Source: an uncultured Campylobacter sp. (GTDB lineage: Bacteria > Campylobacterota > Campylobacteria > Campylobacterales > Campylobacteraceae). Taken from it: a stretch of DNA of 64,000 nt. The notes under the pieces are model-generated. The model was not told the DNA's origin. It ran no database searches and saw nothing but the letters and a program-made list of their open reading frames with translations. The stretch covers positions 1-64,000 of the forward strand of contig NZ_CALHGM010000034.1 of assembly GCF_938030145.1 (NCBI RefSeq), given 5' to 3'. Position 1 is the stretch's first letter, and each line of letters begins with the position of its first letter. The position numbers and the translations under genes were made by a program. This document shows positions 18,685 through 26,684 of this stretch, one piece after another.

Positions 18685-20755
18685 ATTTTACCCCTTTGAT
18701 AGAATTCAGTAGTAGTCCTATCGTCGTGCCATTATGCAGCAGCGCCGTAGCTACGGGACTTAGCGTGCCGAAGGTCGCCAAAAATAAAATGATCGAATTT
18801 ATCCCCACGGTGGCGTTGAAATTTCGATTTACGAGCCGCAGCGTGTCGTTAGCTAGTGCCTTTACCTGCGCGACGCCCTCGATATCGTTTTTTAAAAGCC
18901 CGATCTGCGCGGAAGCCTTGGCGATCTCGGCGCCGTTTAGCATGCTGATGCCGATATCCGCCTTCATCAGGCTCGGCGCATCGTTTATGCCGTCGCCCAC
19001 GAAGACCACCTTCCGCCCCTCGGCTTTTAATTGCTCTAAAATTTCAGTCTTTTGCGTAGGCAGCAGCTCGCCATAATAGCGATCTACGCCGAGCTTTTTG
19101 GCTACGGCGCGGGCTTTTGATTTTACGTCGCCGCTTAGCATGACGATCTGCTCTGCACCTAGCTCACGGAGCCTAGCGATGACGGCGCGAGCGTTTGCGC
19201 GCACCTCGTCTCTAAGCCCGATGAGCCCCAAAAGTCTGCCGTCAAATGCGATGTAAAGTAGCGCGAGCCCCTTTTGCATCGCAAGATCGATGGTCTCTTC
19301 GTGCGCCGCAAACGAGATCATCTCGTCATCCTCCAGGAAGTGGCGCGAGCCGATGATGAGCTTTTTGCCCTCGATGCTGGTCTTAACGCCGTGAGCAACG
19401 ACGAATTCCACCTCGTCGTGGTGTTTGTGGATAAAACCGTGCTTTTTGGCAGCATCCACGATCGCCTCGGCTACGGGATGAAAGTAATGCTCCTCGGCGC
19501 TCGCGGTTAAATTTAAAATATCGTTTTTGCTAAAGCGCTCGTCAAACGATATGATCTCGGCGACCTCCAGGTTGCCGTACGTAAGCGTGCCCGTCTTATC
19601 GAATACGAAGGTGTCGGCGCTCGCAAGCGACTCAAGAGCCTTGGCGCCTTTGATTAAAATCCCGTTTTTGCCCGCCTTTGAGATGCTTGATTTAAAAGCA
19701 ACCGGCGTAGGCAGCTTAAGCGCGCACGAGTAATCCGCCTGTAGCACCGAAGCTACGCTCATAAAATTTCGATTTATCAGATAGGACACGCCCGCAAGCC
19801 CGAAGGTTACCGGAACGAGCTTGTCGGCTAAGTGAGTCGTATGCATGCCGATGCTGGAGCGCTCGTTAAGAGATGCCGTGATGTAATGCTTGATGCGCTG
19901 CGTGGAGGTGTTTTCGCCGACGTTTTCTGCCCAGATACGGATCCTGCCCTCCTCCACGATCGTGCCGCTTAGCACGCTATCGCCGCGAGATTTTTTCACC
20001 GCGACCGATTCGCCCGTCATATTAGCTTGATTTATCATCGCTTCGCCGCTTACGACGTGCCCATCCACGGCTATGATATCGCCTGCACCCACGACTACGA
20101 TATCGCCTACTTTTAGCTTAGAAGTGGCGATTTTGACTTCGGTTTTTTTGCCGTTTTGATCTATCTCGACCCACGCCTCGGTGATGTCTGGGCGAGCGAG
20201 CTCGCGGATTAGATCGTCACTTTTATAAACGGTGCTCTCCTCCATATATTCGCCAAGAGCAAGCATAGCGTTGGTGCTGTTTGCAGCAAATACATCGCCG
20301 CGCGCGAGCGAAATCCCAACAGCAGCAGCCTCCAAACCCTTTGAAGTAAGCCCGTGACGAAAGCTTTCTTTAATACCCTCTTTTAAGATAGGCATGCACG
20401 CTACGATGCTAAATACGCGCGCTAAAGGCGAAGTGCGAAAGATTAAATTTCCGCCCAACGCAAGAAGCGCTAAAATAAATTCGTTTTTGCTTGGCAAATT
20501 TTTATGGCTAGAGGGGATAATTGATTTTAGCTCGCTTAAATTTAAAACTTCAAGTTGCTTTAGAATTCCTGCCTTATCTGCACCTGCGTCAAGCTTAAGG
20601 ATCAAAGAGCCGATTTTAGCGTTAAATCTAGCTTCCGTTACGCCTTCAAGCCTCGCAGCAGCTTTTTGCAGCGCGCTCGTATCGAGCCCTTTAAAGCTCG
20701 CGACCTTTATGCGTAGTCTAGTTTTAGTCTCATGTAAAATTTTAAAATTTTGCAT
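18674..20755 (-). CDS. P1B-type metal ATPase with HMA_2 N-terminus and YSC motif
   Basis: 693-residue heavy-metal P-type ATPase. Residues 1-70 form an HMA_2-like domain without CxxC but with a basic RLRIKV strand (13-18). The core has TGES (247-250), the phosphorylation loop DKTGTLT with D386, an HP motif in the nucleotide domain (YFHPVAEAI) and GDGINDAPSL. The transmembrane metal site, CPC in copper, zinc and cadmium pumps, reads YSC at 342-344 followed by ALKLPTP. That places it away from classical Cu or Zn exporters and near the P1B-6 group that includes ferrosome FezB; that assignment is inference. It is flanked by MamC-like, YtxH-like and HMA_2 genes. Confidence 0.85.
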   Translation of the reverse strand: MQNFKILHETKTRLRIKVASFKGLDTSALQKAAARLEGVTEARFNAKIGSLILKLDAGADKAGILKQLEVLNLSELKSIIPSSHKNLPSKNEFILALLALGGNLIFRTSPLARVFSIVACMPILKEGIKESFRHGLTSKGLEAAAVGISLARGDVFAANSTNAMLALGEYMEESTVYKSDDLIRELARPDITEAWVEIDQNGKKTEVKIATSKLKVGDIVVVGAGDIIAVDGHVVSGEAMINQANMTGESVAVKKSRGDSVLSGTIVEEGRIRIWAENVGENTSTQRIKHYITASLNERSSIGMHTTHLADKLVPVTFGLAGVSYLINRNFMSVASVLQADYSCALKLPTPVAFKSSISKAGKNGILIKGAKALESLASADTFVFDKTGTLTYGNLEVAEIISFDERFSKNDILNLTASAEEHYFHPVAEAIVDAAKKHGFIHKHHDEVEFVVAHGVKTSIEGKKLIIGSRHFLEDDEMISFAAHEETIDLAMQKGLALLYIAFDGRLLGLIGLRDEVRANARAVIARLRELGAEQIVMLSGDVKSKARAVAKKLGVDRYYGELLPTQKTEILEQLKAEGRKVVFVGDGINDAPSLMKADIGISMLNGAEIAKASAQIGLLKNDIEGVAQVKALANDTLRLVNRNFNATVGINSIILFLATFGTLSPVATALLHNGTTIGLLLNSIKGVKFEH

Positions 20756-20758
20756 AAA

Positions 20759-21253
20759 CTACTCTTGCATCTCTGCCTTAGCGTCTTCGAAGCGTTCCTT
20801 CATCTCTTCGATGCCCATCTGAAACATCTCGGTACCCTTTGCGATGAGCTTAAAAAGCTTTTTTTGCGCGTTTTCGTCAGTGAGAAAATAGGTCGCTACG
20901 GCCCCCAGAACGATGCCTGTGATAAATGAGTTGCTACCAAATAAGCCGTTCGCGTTTTGCCTGCCACCCAAGGAATTAAAAATTCCACCGGAAGTGGAAT
21001 TTTGTGAGCTTTGAGTAGAATTTACGTCGCTTGAGCTTTGAGCAGTAGAATCTTTACTATCCGAATTATTGCTGGAAGCAGAGCTATTAAAAGACATAGA
21101 ATTTACCCGTTCGTTTATCCATTTAGCCCAACCGCCGAGCTTTTCGTCACCGGCAAAGCTACCCGCAGAGCCGCTAGCATATTTGTTGTCACCAAAATCG
21201 TAATCGTCTAGAATTTCTTTCAAATCTTTTTTTGTGATATACGGATTACTCAT
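20759..21253 (-). CDS. Single-pass YtxH-like protein with Ser/Asn linker
   Basis: 164 residues. The N-terminal 50 are soluble, followed by a Ser/Asn/Gln linker (about 55-100). One membrane helix (SFITGIVLGAVATYFLTDEN, about 108-127) leads into an amphipathic, Glu/Lys-rich helix resembling YtxH or gas-vesicle-associated proteins. It starts within the end of the next upstream gene (overlap 21246-21253) and ends three bases before the ATPase gene. A scaffold or anchor role is inferred from topology and context. Confidence 0.65.
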   Translation of the reverse strand: MSNPYITKKDLKEILDDYDFGDNKYASGSAGSFAGDEKLGGWAKWINERVNSMSFNSSASSNNSDSKDSTAQSSSDVNSTQSSQNSTSGGIFNSLGGRQNANGLFGSNSFITGIVLGAVATYFLTDENAQKKLFKLIAKGTEMFQMGIEEMKERFEDAKAEMQE

Positions 21254-21548
21254 TGCCTACCTTAAGAATAAAATTTCTACCCGCAATGAGCGCGCCTACG
21301 CATACTGCGACGCCTGCCGCTGCGCGTAGATACTCGCCTTGTACGAGCTTATTTGCACTGTAAATCGCTCCGCCGCCGATGATACCGCCGCTTAGCGCAA
21401 TATCTAGCGCATCGCGAATCGCTTTAGATTTGCTCTTGCCTTCTTTGGCTTTAACGAGCTCTACGGCGCAACCGCCGATCGCCCCCGCTATAGCACCGCT
21501 TAAAACGTGATCCAACGGCGAACGCTGTGTCGTAAGTGATCTATTCAT
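21246..21548 (-). CDS. MamC-like two-helix glycine-rich membrane protein
   Basis: 100 residues with two or three Gly/Ala-rich membrane helices. The order is helix (LSGAIAGAIGGCAVEL), charged loop with KAKEGKSKSKAIRDALD, helix (IALSGGIIGGGAIYSANKL), and a third hydrophobic stretch near 74-92. The helix / Lys-rich amphipathic loop / helix plan is that of magnetosome MamC (Mms13), whose loop contacts magnetite, and of DUF5132-like small proteins. The similarity was judged by eye. It overlaps the downstream gene by eight bases and sits in the ATPase cluster. Confidence 0.6.
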   Translation of the reverse strand: MNRSLTTQRSPLDHVLSGAIAGAIGGCAVELVKAKEGKSKSKAIRDALDIALSGGIIGGGAIYSANKLVQGEYLRAAAGVAVCVGALIAGRNFILKVGNE

Positions 21549-21556
21549 TTAAGCCT

Positions 21557-22048
21557 CTATTTTTCTGATTTATCGTCTGCGGACGTAAATTTAGCAGAAG
21601 AATTATCGTCCATTTTTACGATCTGCGGGATATTAAGCGGAGTAGTAGATGCTGCGGATATCTCACCTACCGGCGTTTCGCCAGTCTTAGAGCTCGCGGT
21701 GGATTTTTTAGTTCTTTTAAATCCCGGTTTCGGTCCCGGTTTTTTTCTAGTTTTTTTTGCAGTGCTAGTTTCAGTGCTAGCGCTACTTGTCGCAGCTTTT
21801 TTACTACAAGACTTTCTTTTGCTTTTTACAGCTTCGGCAACATCGTCTAAGCCTTCTTTGGCTTCCGCAAAAATTTCTTTTGATTTTTTGCTTAATTTTT
21901 CCGCTCCGCCTTTGACGCTATTTTTTAGCTCCTCGACACTTTTGCTACTTACGATTTTATTCGCACCTTCTTTGATTTTATCTCGATTGTTATAAGCGTA
22001 AACCGCCGCGCAACCAAGCGCAAAACCTGCTAGAAATGGGATCGGCAT
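21557..22048 (-). CDS. YtxH-like protein with basic AT-hook-like tail
   Basis: 163 residues. A short N-terminal membrane helix (PFLAGFALGCAAVYAY) is followed by an amphipathic KIKEGANKIV to SKEIFAEAKEG helix, as in YtxH proteins. A Lys/Ser/Thr tail then contains TRKKPGPKPGFKRTKK, which resembles an AT-hook. AAGGAGAA precedes the ATG, and a TATAAT box lies about 60 bases upstream. Membrane anchoring looks sound; DNA binding is only suggested by the tail. Confidence 0.65.
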   Translation of the reverse strand: MPIPFLAGFALGCAAVYAYNNRDKIKEGANKIVSSKSVEELKNSVKGGAEKLSKKSKEIFAEAKEGLDDVAEAVKSKRKSCSKKAATSSASTETSTAKKTRKKPGPKPGFKRTKKSTASSKTGETPVGEISAASTTPLNIPQIVKMDDNSSAKFTSADDKSEK

Positions 22049-22107
22049 TTCATTCTCCTTGTGTTAAGATTATAAAGTCATTTTATCAACTTTAGATAGA
22101 TTTTGAT

Positions 22108-22113
22108 ATTATA
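22108..22113 (-). promoter_or_regulatory. -10 box inside the ATPase cluster
   Basis: TATAAT on the minus strand (22113 to 22108), in the 95-base gap before the 22048 start, with an expected transcript start near 22100. A second TATAAT lies at 22074-22069. This suggests the five downstream genes, including the ATPase, can be transcribed separately from the first two. Confidence 0.45.
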
Positions 22114-22143
22114 GCGACTTTTTTAGATTTTTGCAATCCTAAT

Positions 22144-22755
22144 TTAATTTTTCTGCAAAATTCCTTTAATTAAATTGGAAAATGCGCTATTTAAGATATT
22201 TTGCAAATCGTATTTTTGAAATATCCGCTCTAATCCCTGCGGATTTTTTAAAATTTCATTTAATAAATCAGTGAGATTCAAAGAATTTAAATCAGCCTCG
22301 TATTTAGAATTTAATTCTTTTAAAATCGGCAAAATTTCATTATACGAAACCGCCTGCGCCTTATATAGCAGCTCTTTAAATTGCGCGTTCTTGCACGAAT
22401 TAATTAGATCGTCATAAAACATCATAGAGCTTTTTTCTATCAAAAGTGCCGAAGCCAAAAACTCATTTAGACCTTTTGCGGCCAGTGCCTCACTGCTATT
22501 TTCAGGAGGCGTGACGCCAAGCCCGCAAGAATTTGCAAAGTCTAACATCCGCTCAAGTAATCCAGCTCGTAAAGATAGAATTTCTCCTAGCTTTTTATCT
22601 TGAAATTTAACTGCGCCCAACGAATAAAACTGTAAAATTTGTGCCTCTTTTTCGAGCAAAAGAGCGATATTTGCAATTTGAGCCTCATTTAAATTCCGAG
22701 ATTTATTAGAAATTCTACGCGATTTTTTGGTGCTACGCAATGCTTCTTCGCTCAA
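22144..22755 (-). CDS. Ferritin-like helical protein, metal ligands apparently degenerate
   Basis: 203 residues, nearly all helical. Two segments resemble rubrerythrin/ferritin-like helices: LLEKEAQILQFYSLG (about 33-47) and LLIEKSSMMFYDDLINSCKN (about 107-126), the latter followed by FKELLYKAQAVSYNEILPIL where a diiron protein would have ExxH; here the His is missing. So a ferritin-like fold is possible but the diiron site appears incomplete. The gene overlaps the HMA_2 gene by ATGA. The family assignment is by-eye and uncertain. Confidence 0.5.
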   Translation of the reverse strand: MSEEALRSTKKSRRISNKSRNLNEAQIANIALLLEKEAQILQFYSLGAVKFQDKKLGEILSLRAGLLERMLDFANSCGLGVTPPENSSEALAAKGLNEFLASALLIEKSSMMFYDDLINSCKNAQFKELLYKAQAVSYNEILPILKELNSKYEADLNSLNLTDLLNEILKNPQGLERIFQKYDLQNILNSAFSNLIKGILQKN

Positions 22756-23069
22756 GAAATCGCCTCTATATTGGAATTTACGAGCGCTACTAGCTCAGGC
22801 GAACTGATGCCGCTTAAAAACTGCTCCCAAAGGTGCATCGGGAAAACGCTTTCATCATAATGAATCGTCAGCGAGCCGATTAGAGAGTTAAATTTATACT
22901 CTTTTATCCCGCGAATTGCAGCTATTTTAGCCTTCAGGCTCTCCTCGCTCACGCTATCTCGCAACTCCCTAATTTTGGGACTTACGCGGATACGGATACG
23001 ACCTTTGCTGTGGCTAATTTTGCTAAAATACTTATGAAATTCCAAAATATCGTTGTGATTTATTTTCAT
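22752..23069 (-). CDS. Stand-alone HMA_2-domain protein
   Basis: 105 residues. KGRIRIRVSPKIRELRD (22-38) followed by an IRGIKEYKFNSLIGSLTIHYD segment is the HMA_2 pattern: a heavy-metal-associated ferredoxin fold lacking the CxxC metal site. The same pattern opens the P1B ATPase of this cluster (KTRLRIKV, then FNAKIGSLILKLD), so the two domains are paralogous. AAGGAAA precedes the start. It is the first gene of the cluster, 65 bases after mogA. It may dock on the ATPase or on a shared partner. Confidence 0.75.
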   Translation of the reverse strand: MKINHNDILEFHKYFSKISHSKGRIRIRVSPKIRELRDSVSEESLKAKIAAIRGIKEYKFNSLIGSLTIHYDESVFPMHLWEQFLSGISSPELVALVNSNIEAIS

Positions 23070-23093
23070 ATTTTTCCTTAAATTTGCACCTAA

Positions 23094-23099
23094 ATAATA
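23094..23099 (-). promoter_or_regulatory. Candidate -10 for the ATPase cluster
   Basis: TATTAT on the minus strand within the AT-rich segment 23090-23112, about 25 bases before the HMA_2 start codon. The surrounding ATGATTTATGATATTAT could hold an iron-regulator site, but I cannot score one by eye. Confidence 0.3.
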
Positions 23100-23134
23100 T
23101 CATAAATCATTTAATTCCTGCTAAATTTTGCGAA

Positions 23135-23662
23135 TTATTTGCGTTTAGGACGAAATATTTTTATCTTATTTTCATCCGCTGTTATGTAATTTCCTCCCAT
23201 TAGATCAATACAATACGGCACGGCAGGAAATACCGGCAGGAGGCACTCTTTAATCGCTTTTGGATTGCCTGGTAAGTTTATAATTAGAGATTTTTTGCGG
23301 ATCGCTGCTATCTGACGCGATAAAATTGCCGTAGGCACGATCTTTTGGCTTTCTGCGCGCATTAGTTCGCCAAAGCCTGGCATTAATTTCTCACTTACCG
23401 CTTCGGTCGCTTCAGGCGTTACATCGCGCGGAGCAGGACCCGTACCGCCCGTGGTTAGCACCAAATCACAACCCGCTTCGTCGCAAAGATAAATCAGCTT
23501 ATCTTTGATCTGCTCCAGCTCATCTGGAACTATTTCATAAAAATACTGCTTCTCACAAGTTAGCCAATCATCCATCACGGCAATTATTTCTTTGCCTCCT
23601 AAATCCTCGTAAACGCCACCGCTAGCGCGATCACTGATCGTTAAAACACCTATTTTTACCAT
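23135..23662 (-). CDS. mogA: Molybdopterin adenylyltransferase
   Basis: Adenylates molybdopterin before molybdenum insertion. The 175 residues carry the MogA/MoaB signatures: VLTISDRASGG at the N-terminus, TTGGTGPAPRDVTPEAT near 70-86 and a C-terminal NLPGNPKAIKE segment. AGGAGAGG lies just upstream of the ATG. It is 36 bases after the FtsH-like gene. MoaB is the alternative name for the same fold. Confidence 0.88.
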   Translation of the reverse strand: MVKIGVLTISDRASGGVYEDLGGKEIIAVMDDWLTCEKQYFYEIVPDELEQIKDKLIYLCDEAGCDLVLTTGGTGPAPRDVTPEATEAVSEKLMPGFGELMRAESQKIVPTAILSRQIAAIRKKSLIINLPGNPKAIKECLLPVFPAVPYCIDLMGGNYITADENKIKIFRPKRK

Positions 23663-23698
23663 TTTCCTCTCCTTTATTAGAATTTTAAATTTTAAAAT

Positions 23699-25483
23699 TT
23701 AATCAAAATTTAGCGTGCCGTCTTGCGGCTTTTCTTCAGAGCTTTCGCTATCTTTTTCCAGCTTTTGCAAATTTTGCTCCTGCGCAGAAGCGCCCTCTTG
23801 CTCCACACCATCAGATTCGCAGATCTTTTGAACATCCTCGAAAGTTATGAACTCATAGACGAAAATTTGCTTTGAAATTTGATTTAGCTTATCCTGCATT
23901 GTGCGGATTATCTCGCTTACCTCGTCGTAGCAATCTTGCAAAATTTTATTCACGCTCTGCGCGCTAGGGGTGAAACTATCGCCCATCGCGAGCTCAAAAA
24001 CCATCTTTTGCGCCAGCGCGATAGCCTGCTTTACGTCGCTAGCAGAATTTGAAAAAGCGTCGTTTTTATGGATCTGTAGCGCTGCCATGCCGCTTAAAAG
24101 CACTTTGATTTGATTTAAAATTTGCGTTTTGGATTCGATCTCGAAATCCTCGTTTAAAAATTTATCGTTTAAAAGCTCTATTTTTTCGAAATCAAACGAA
24201 TACCAATACGCGCTAAGCGCCTTTGCGCCCTGATAGAACGCCTGGATCTCCTTTTCGTATTCGGTGAGAATTCTGCTTTTTTGCACGCCGTAAAATACCC
24301 TCATTCGCACATTTTCAAAATCGCTAAGCTCGATCGTATCGCTGCCGCGCTTAAGAGCATTGATCGCGGCTTCATTTACCAGCGTCGCTACTCCCGCGCC
24401 GCTAAAGCCCACGCAGAGGCGGCTTACTTTGTTGATATTTGCGCTGCATCTCTTGCCCTCGAGGTAAATTTTTAAAATTTCGATGCGGTCTTTGTAGTTC
24501 GGAAGCCCGATGAAAACGCGCCTATCAAAGCGCCCCGAGCGCAGCAGCGCATCGTCGATCATATTTATTTTGTTGGTTGCACCGATTACCATCACGCCGC
24601 TATTTTCCTCAAATCCGTCCATCTCGGTCAGCAGCTGATTTAGCGTCGCTTCTCGCTCATCGTTGCGTCCGATGCCGCGCTTGCCGCCAACTGCGTCGAT
24701 CTCGTCGATAAAAATTATCGCGGGCGCACAGGATTTGGCTTTCGCAAACAGCTCGCGAACCCGCCTGGCACCGACGCCCACAAAGACCTCGGCGAAACTT
24801 GCGCCGCTTTGGTAAAAAAACGGTACGTCCGCCTCGCCGGCTACGGCTTTTGCAATTAGCGTTTTACCGACGCCGGGCTCGCCGATCATTAAAATTCCTT
24901 TCGGCAGTTTGATGCCGAAATTGCGATATTTTGCGGGATTTTTTAAAAAATCCACGATCTCGATGAGCTCGTCCTTGACCTCGCTGATGCCCGCGACGTC
25001 GCTAAATCTCACATCGCTAACGCTTGGCGAAAGATCACCGAGCTCTGCGTTTGCGCCACCTTGACGCGCAGCGCCTACGCCGTCCAGCCTGCGGCGACGC
25101 GCCAAAACGGTTTCAAAATAATATACGAAGAGAAAAAATGCGAACGTAAAAATTACCAAAATCGCGCTAATACCGCTCGTGCCATCATCCTTTTCTTTGC
25201 TGATTAGAGCGTGATTTGATAGCTCCTTAAGATCTACGAGATCGACTAAAATTTTATAGCGTTTGCCGTCGTAGGTAAAATTTAAATTGCCGTCCTCGAT
25301 ATGCGCGCGTTTGATCTGATCTTTTCGCACGAGCTCGCTAAATTCGCGCTCGGTGATGTATCGCGAATCGTCTTTAAAATAAACGATCGAGAGCAAAACG
25401 ATAAGCAGCACTAAAAAAATCAGAATTATATTTAGCTTGCTTTTTTTGATTTTATGCAAAATTTCCATCAAATTTAACCTCAT
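23699..25483 (-). CDS. FtsH-like membrane AAA ATPase lacking the protease site
   Basis: 594 residues with FtsH topology: two membrane helices (about 17-36 and 104-127), then an AAA module with Walker A GEPGVGKT (201-208), Walker B IIFIDEID (256-263) and the SRH GATNKINMIDDALLRSGRFD. Where FtsH has the zinc motif HEAGH, this protein reads YQGAK (417-421), losing both His and the Glu. It cannot be a zinc protease by that site and more likely acts as an unfoldase or chaperone. An acidic Gln-rich tail follows. GGAG before the 25483 ATG supports this start, which overlaps mtaB by 32 bases. I recall an FtsH-like gene after aroB-mscS-mtaB in C. jejuni and H. pylori. Confidence 0.85.
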   Translation of the reverse strand: MRLNLMEILHKIKKSKLNIILIFLVLLIVLLSIVYFKDDSRYITEREFSELVRKDQIKRAHIEDGNLNFTYDGKRYKILVDLVDLKELSNHALISKEKDDGTSGISAILVIFTFAFFLFVYYFETVLARRRRLDGVGAARQGGANAELGDLSPSVSDVRFSDVAGISEVKDELIEIVDFLKNPAKYRNFGIKLPKGILMIGEPGVGKTLIAKAVAGEADVPFFYQSGASFAEVFVGVGARRVRELFAKAKSCAPAIIFIDEIDAVGGKRGIGRNDEREATLNQLLTEMDGFEENSGVMVIGATNKINMIDDALLRSGRFDRRVFIGLPNYKDRIEILKIYLEGKRCSANINKVSRLCVGFSGAGVATLVNEAAINALKRGSDTIELSDFENVRMRVFYGVQKSRILTEYEKEIQAFYQGAKALSAYWYSFDFEKIELLNDKFLNEDFEIESKTQILNQIKVLLSGMAALQIHKNDAFSNSASDVKQAIALAQKMVFELAMGDSFTPSAQSVNKILQDCYDEVSEIIRTMQDKLNQISKQIFVYEFITFEDVQKICESDGVEQEGASAQEQNLQKLEKDSESSEEKPQDGTLNFD

Positions 25484-26684
25484 AATCTCTTATCTCCATC
25501 CATTTTTTCGACAAATCCTCATCGCTTTTGATCCAAATTTTATCATAAAATTGATCATATCCTTCATAAAACTCTCCGTTTTTCCGCTCGATCAGCACAT
25601 TTAAGGGCACCTTGTGCGAAAGGCGAAATTTATAATTATTCAGCGCCGTTATGTTTTGCAGCATCTTTAGCCGCGCCTTCGCTATTTTACCGTCTATGCG
25701 GTCTTTTAGCGACGCCGAAGCGGTCCCTTGCCTCGGCGAAAAGATAAAGGCGTGCAGATGCGTGAGCGGAAATTTTTTGAAATTTTCTACCGCTTCGAGC
25801 CAAATCTCTTCGCTCTCGCCCGGATGCGCGACGATAAAATCCGTCCCCAGCGCAAATCGGCGTTCCGCAAGCTCGCAAAAAAGCTCCAAATCCCTTAGCG
25901 CGGAATTTCGGCGGCGCATTATGCTAAGCATCTTTTGCGAAGTGTGCTGAAGCGCGATGTGCAGATGCCGCTCCAGCCAGGGCTCGGATAAAATTTCGCG
26001 AAAGCTCGCATCTATCTGCGAGGGCTCGATACTGCCTAGGCGAATGCGGCGAATTCCGCGTATCGCGCCTAGTTTTTGAAGCAGCGCGCCCAGGCTCGTG
26101 CCCGCGGTTTTGCCGTAGCTGCCGATATTGGTGCCGGTTAGCACGATCTCGCCAAAACCGTTTGCGGCAAGGCTCGCCGCCTCTTTTAAGATCGCGTCTT
26201 CAGAGCTACTTCGCGAGCGGCCGCGCACCGAGGGGATTATACAGTAGCTGCAGTTAAAATCGCACCCCTCCTGAATTTTAATAAAGGCCTTGGTGTGATC
26301 CTCGTAGTCGCTTACCAGGTTTTTTTCGACGCCGTCAAGACTTCCGATATCGTAAAATTTCGACTCCGAGCCTAAAAACTCGTCGATCTTTTCCTTTTGC
26401 GACATCCCGAACACGCCGAAGACCGAGCCGTTTTTATACAGCTCTTCGCCGCGCGATACCGCGCCGCAGCCGGTTAGCAATATCTTTTTGCCGAGGCGGT
26501 TCATCTTATTTACGTAGTTTCGCACGTCTGCGTCGGCGCCGTTCGTAACGGTGCAGGAGTTTAGCACGACGACGTCCGCGCCCTGCTCGTCGTGCGTGAT
26601 CTCGCCCGATTTGAGGTTGCTTTTGATAAGCTGCGTGTCATAGATATTTGTGCGACATCCAAACGTTTTAAAATAAATTTTCAA
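25452..26684 (-). CDS. mtaB: tRNA t6A37 methylthiotransferase
   Basis: Radical SAM methylthiotransferase that converts t6A37 to ms2t6A in tRNAs reading ANN codons. It has the UPF0004 cluster cysteines C10, C44 and C73, and the radical SAM triad C141, C145, C148 (CDFNCSYC). At 410 residues, with the TGCGAVSRG segment, it fits MtaB better than MiaB; the C-terminal TRAM region is short. Its ATG overlaps the mscS stop (ATGA), showing coupling. Confidence 0.88.
   Translation of the reverse strand: MKIYFKTFGCRTNIYDTQLIKSNLKSGEITHDEQGADVVVLNSCTVTNGADADVRNYVNKMNRLGKKILLTGCGAVSRGEELYKNGSVFGVFGMSQKEKIDEFLGSESKFYDIGSLDGVEKNLVSDYEDHTKAFIKIQEGCDFNCSYCIIPSVRGRSRSSSEDAILKEAASLAANGFGEIVLTGTNIGSYGKTAGTSLGALLQKLGAIRGIRRIRLGSIEPSQIDASFREILSEPWLERHLHIALQHTSQKMLSIMRRRNSALRDLELFCELAERRFALGTDFIVAHPGESEEIWLEAVENFKKFPLTHLHAFIFSPRQGTASASLKDRIDGKIAKARLKMLQNITALNNYKFRLSHKVPLNVLIERKNGEFYEGYDQFYDKIWIKSDEDLSKKWMEIRDYEVKFDGNFA

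Noticed and set aside
23699..25483. Functional FtsH protease
   Set aside because: The HEAGH zinc site is YQGAK; the gene is kept as an FtsH-like ATPase only.
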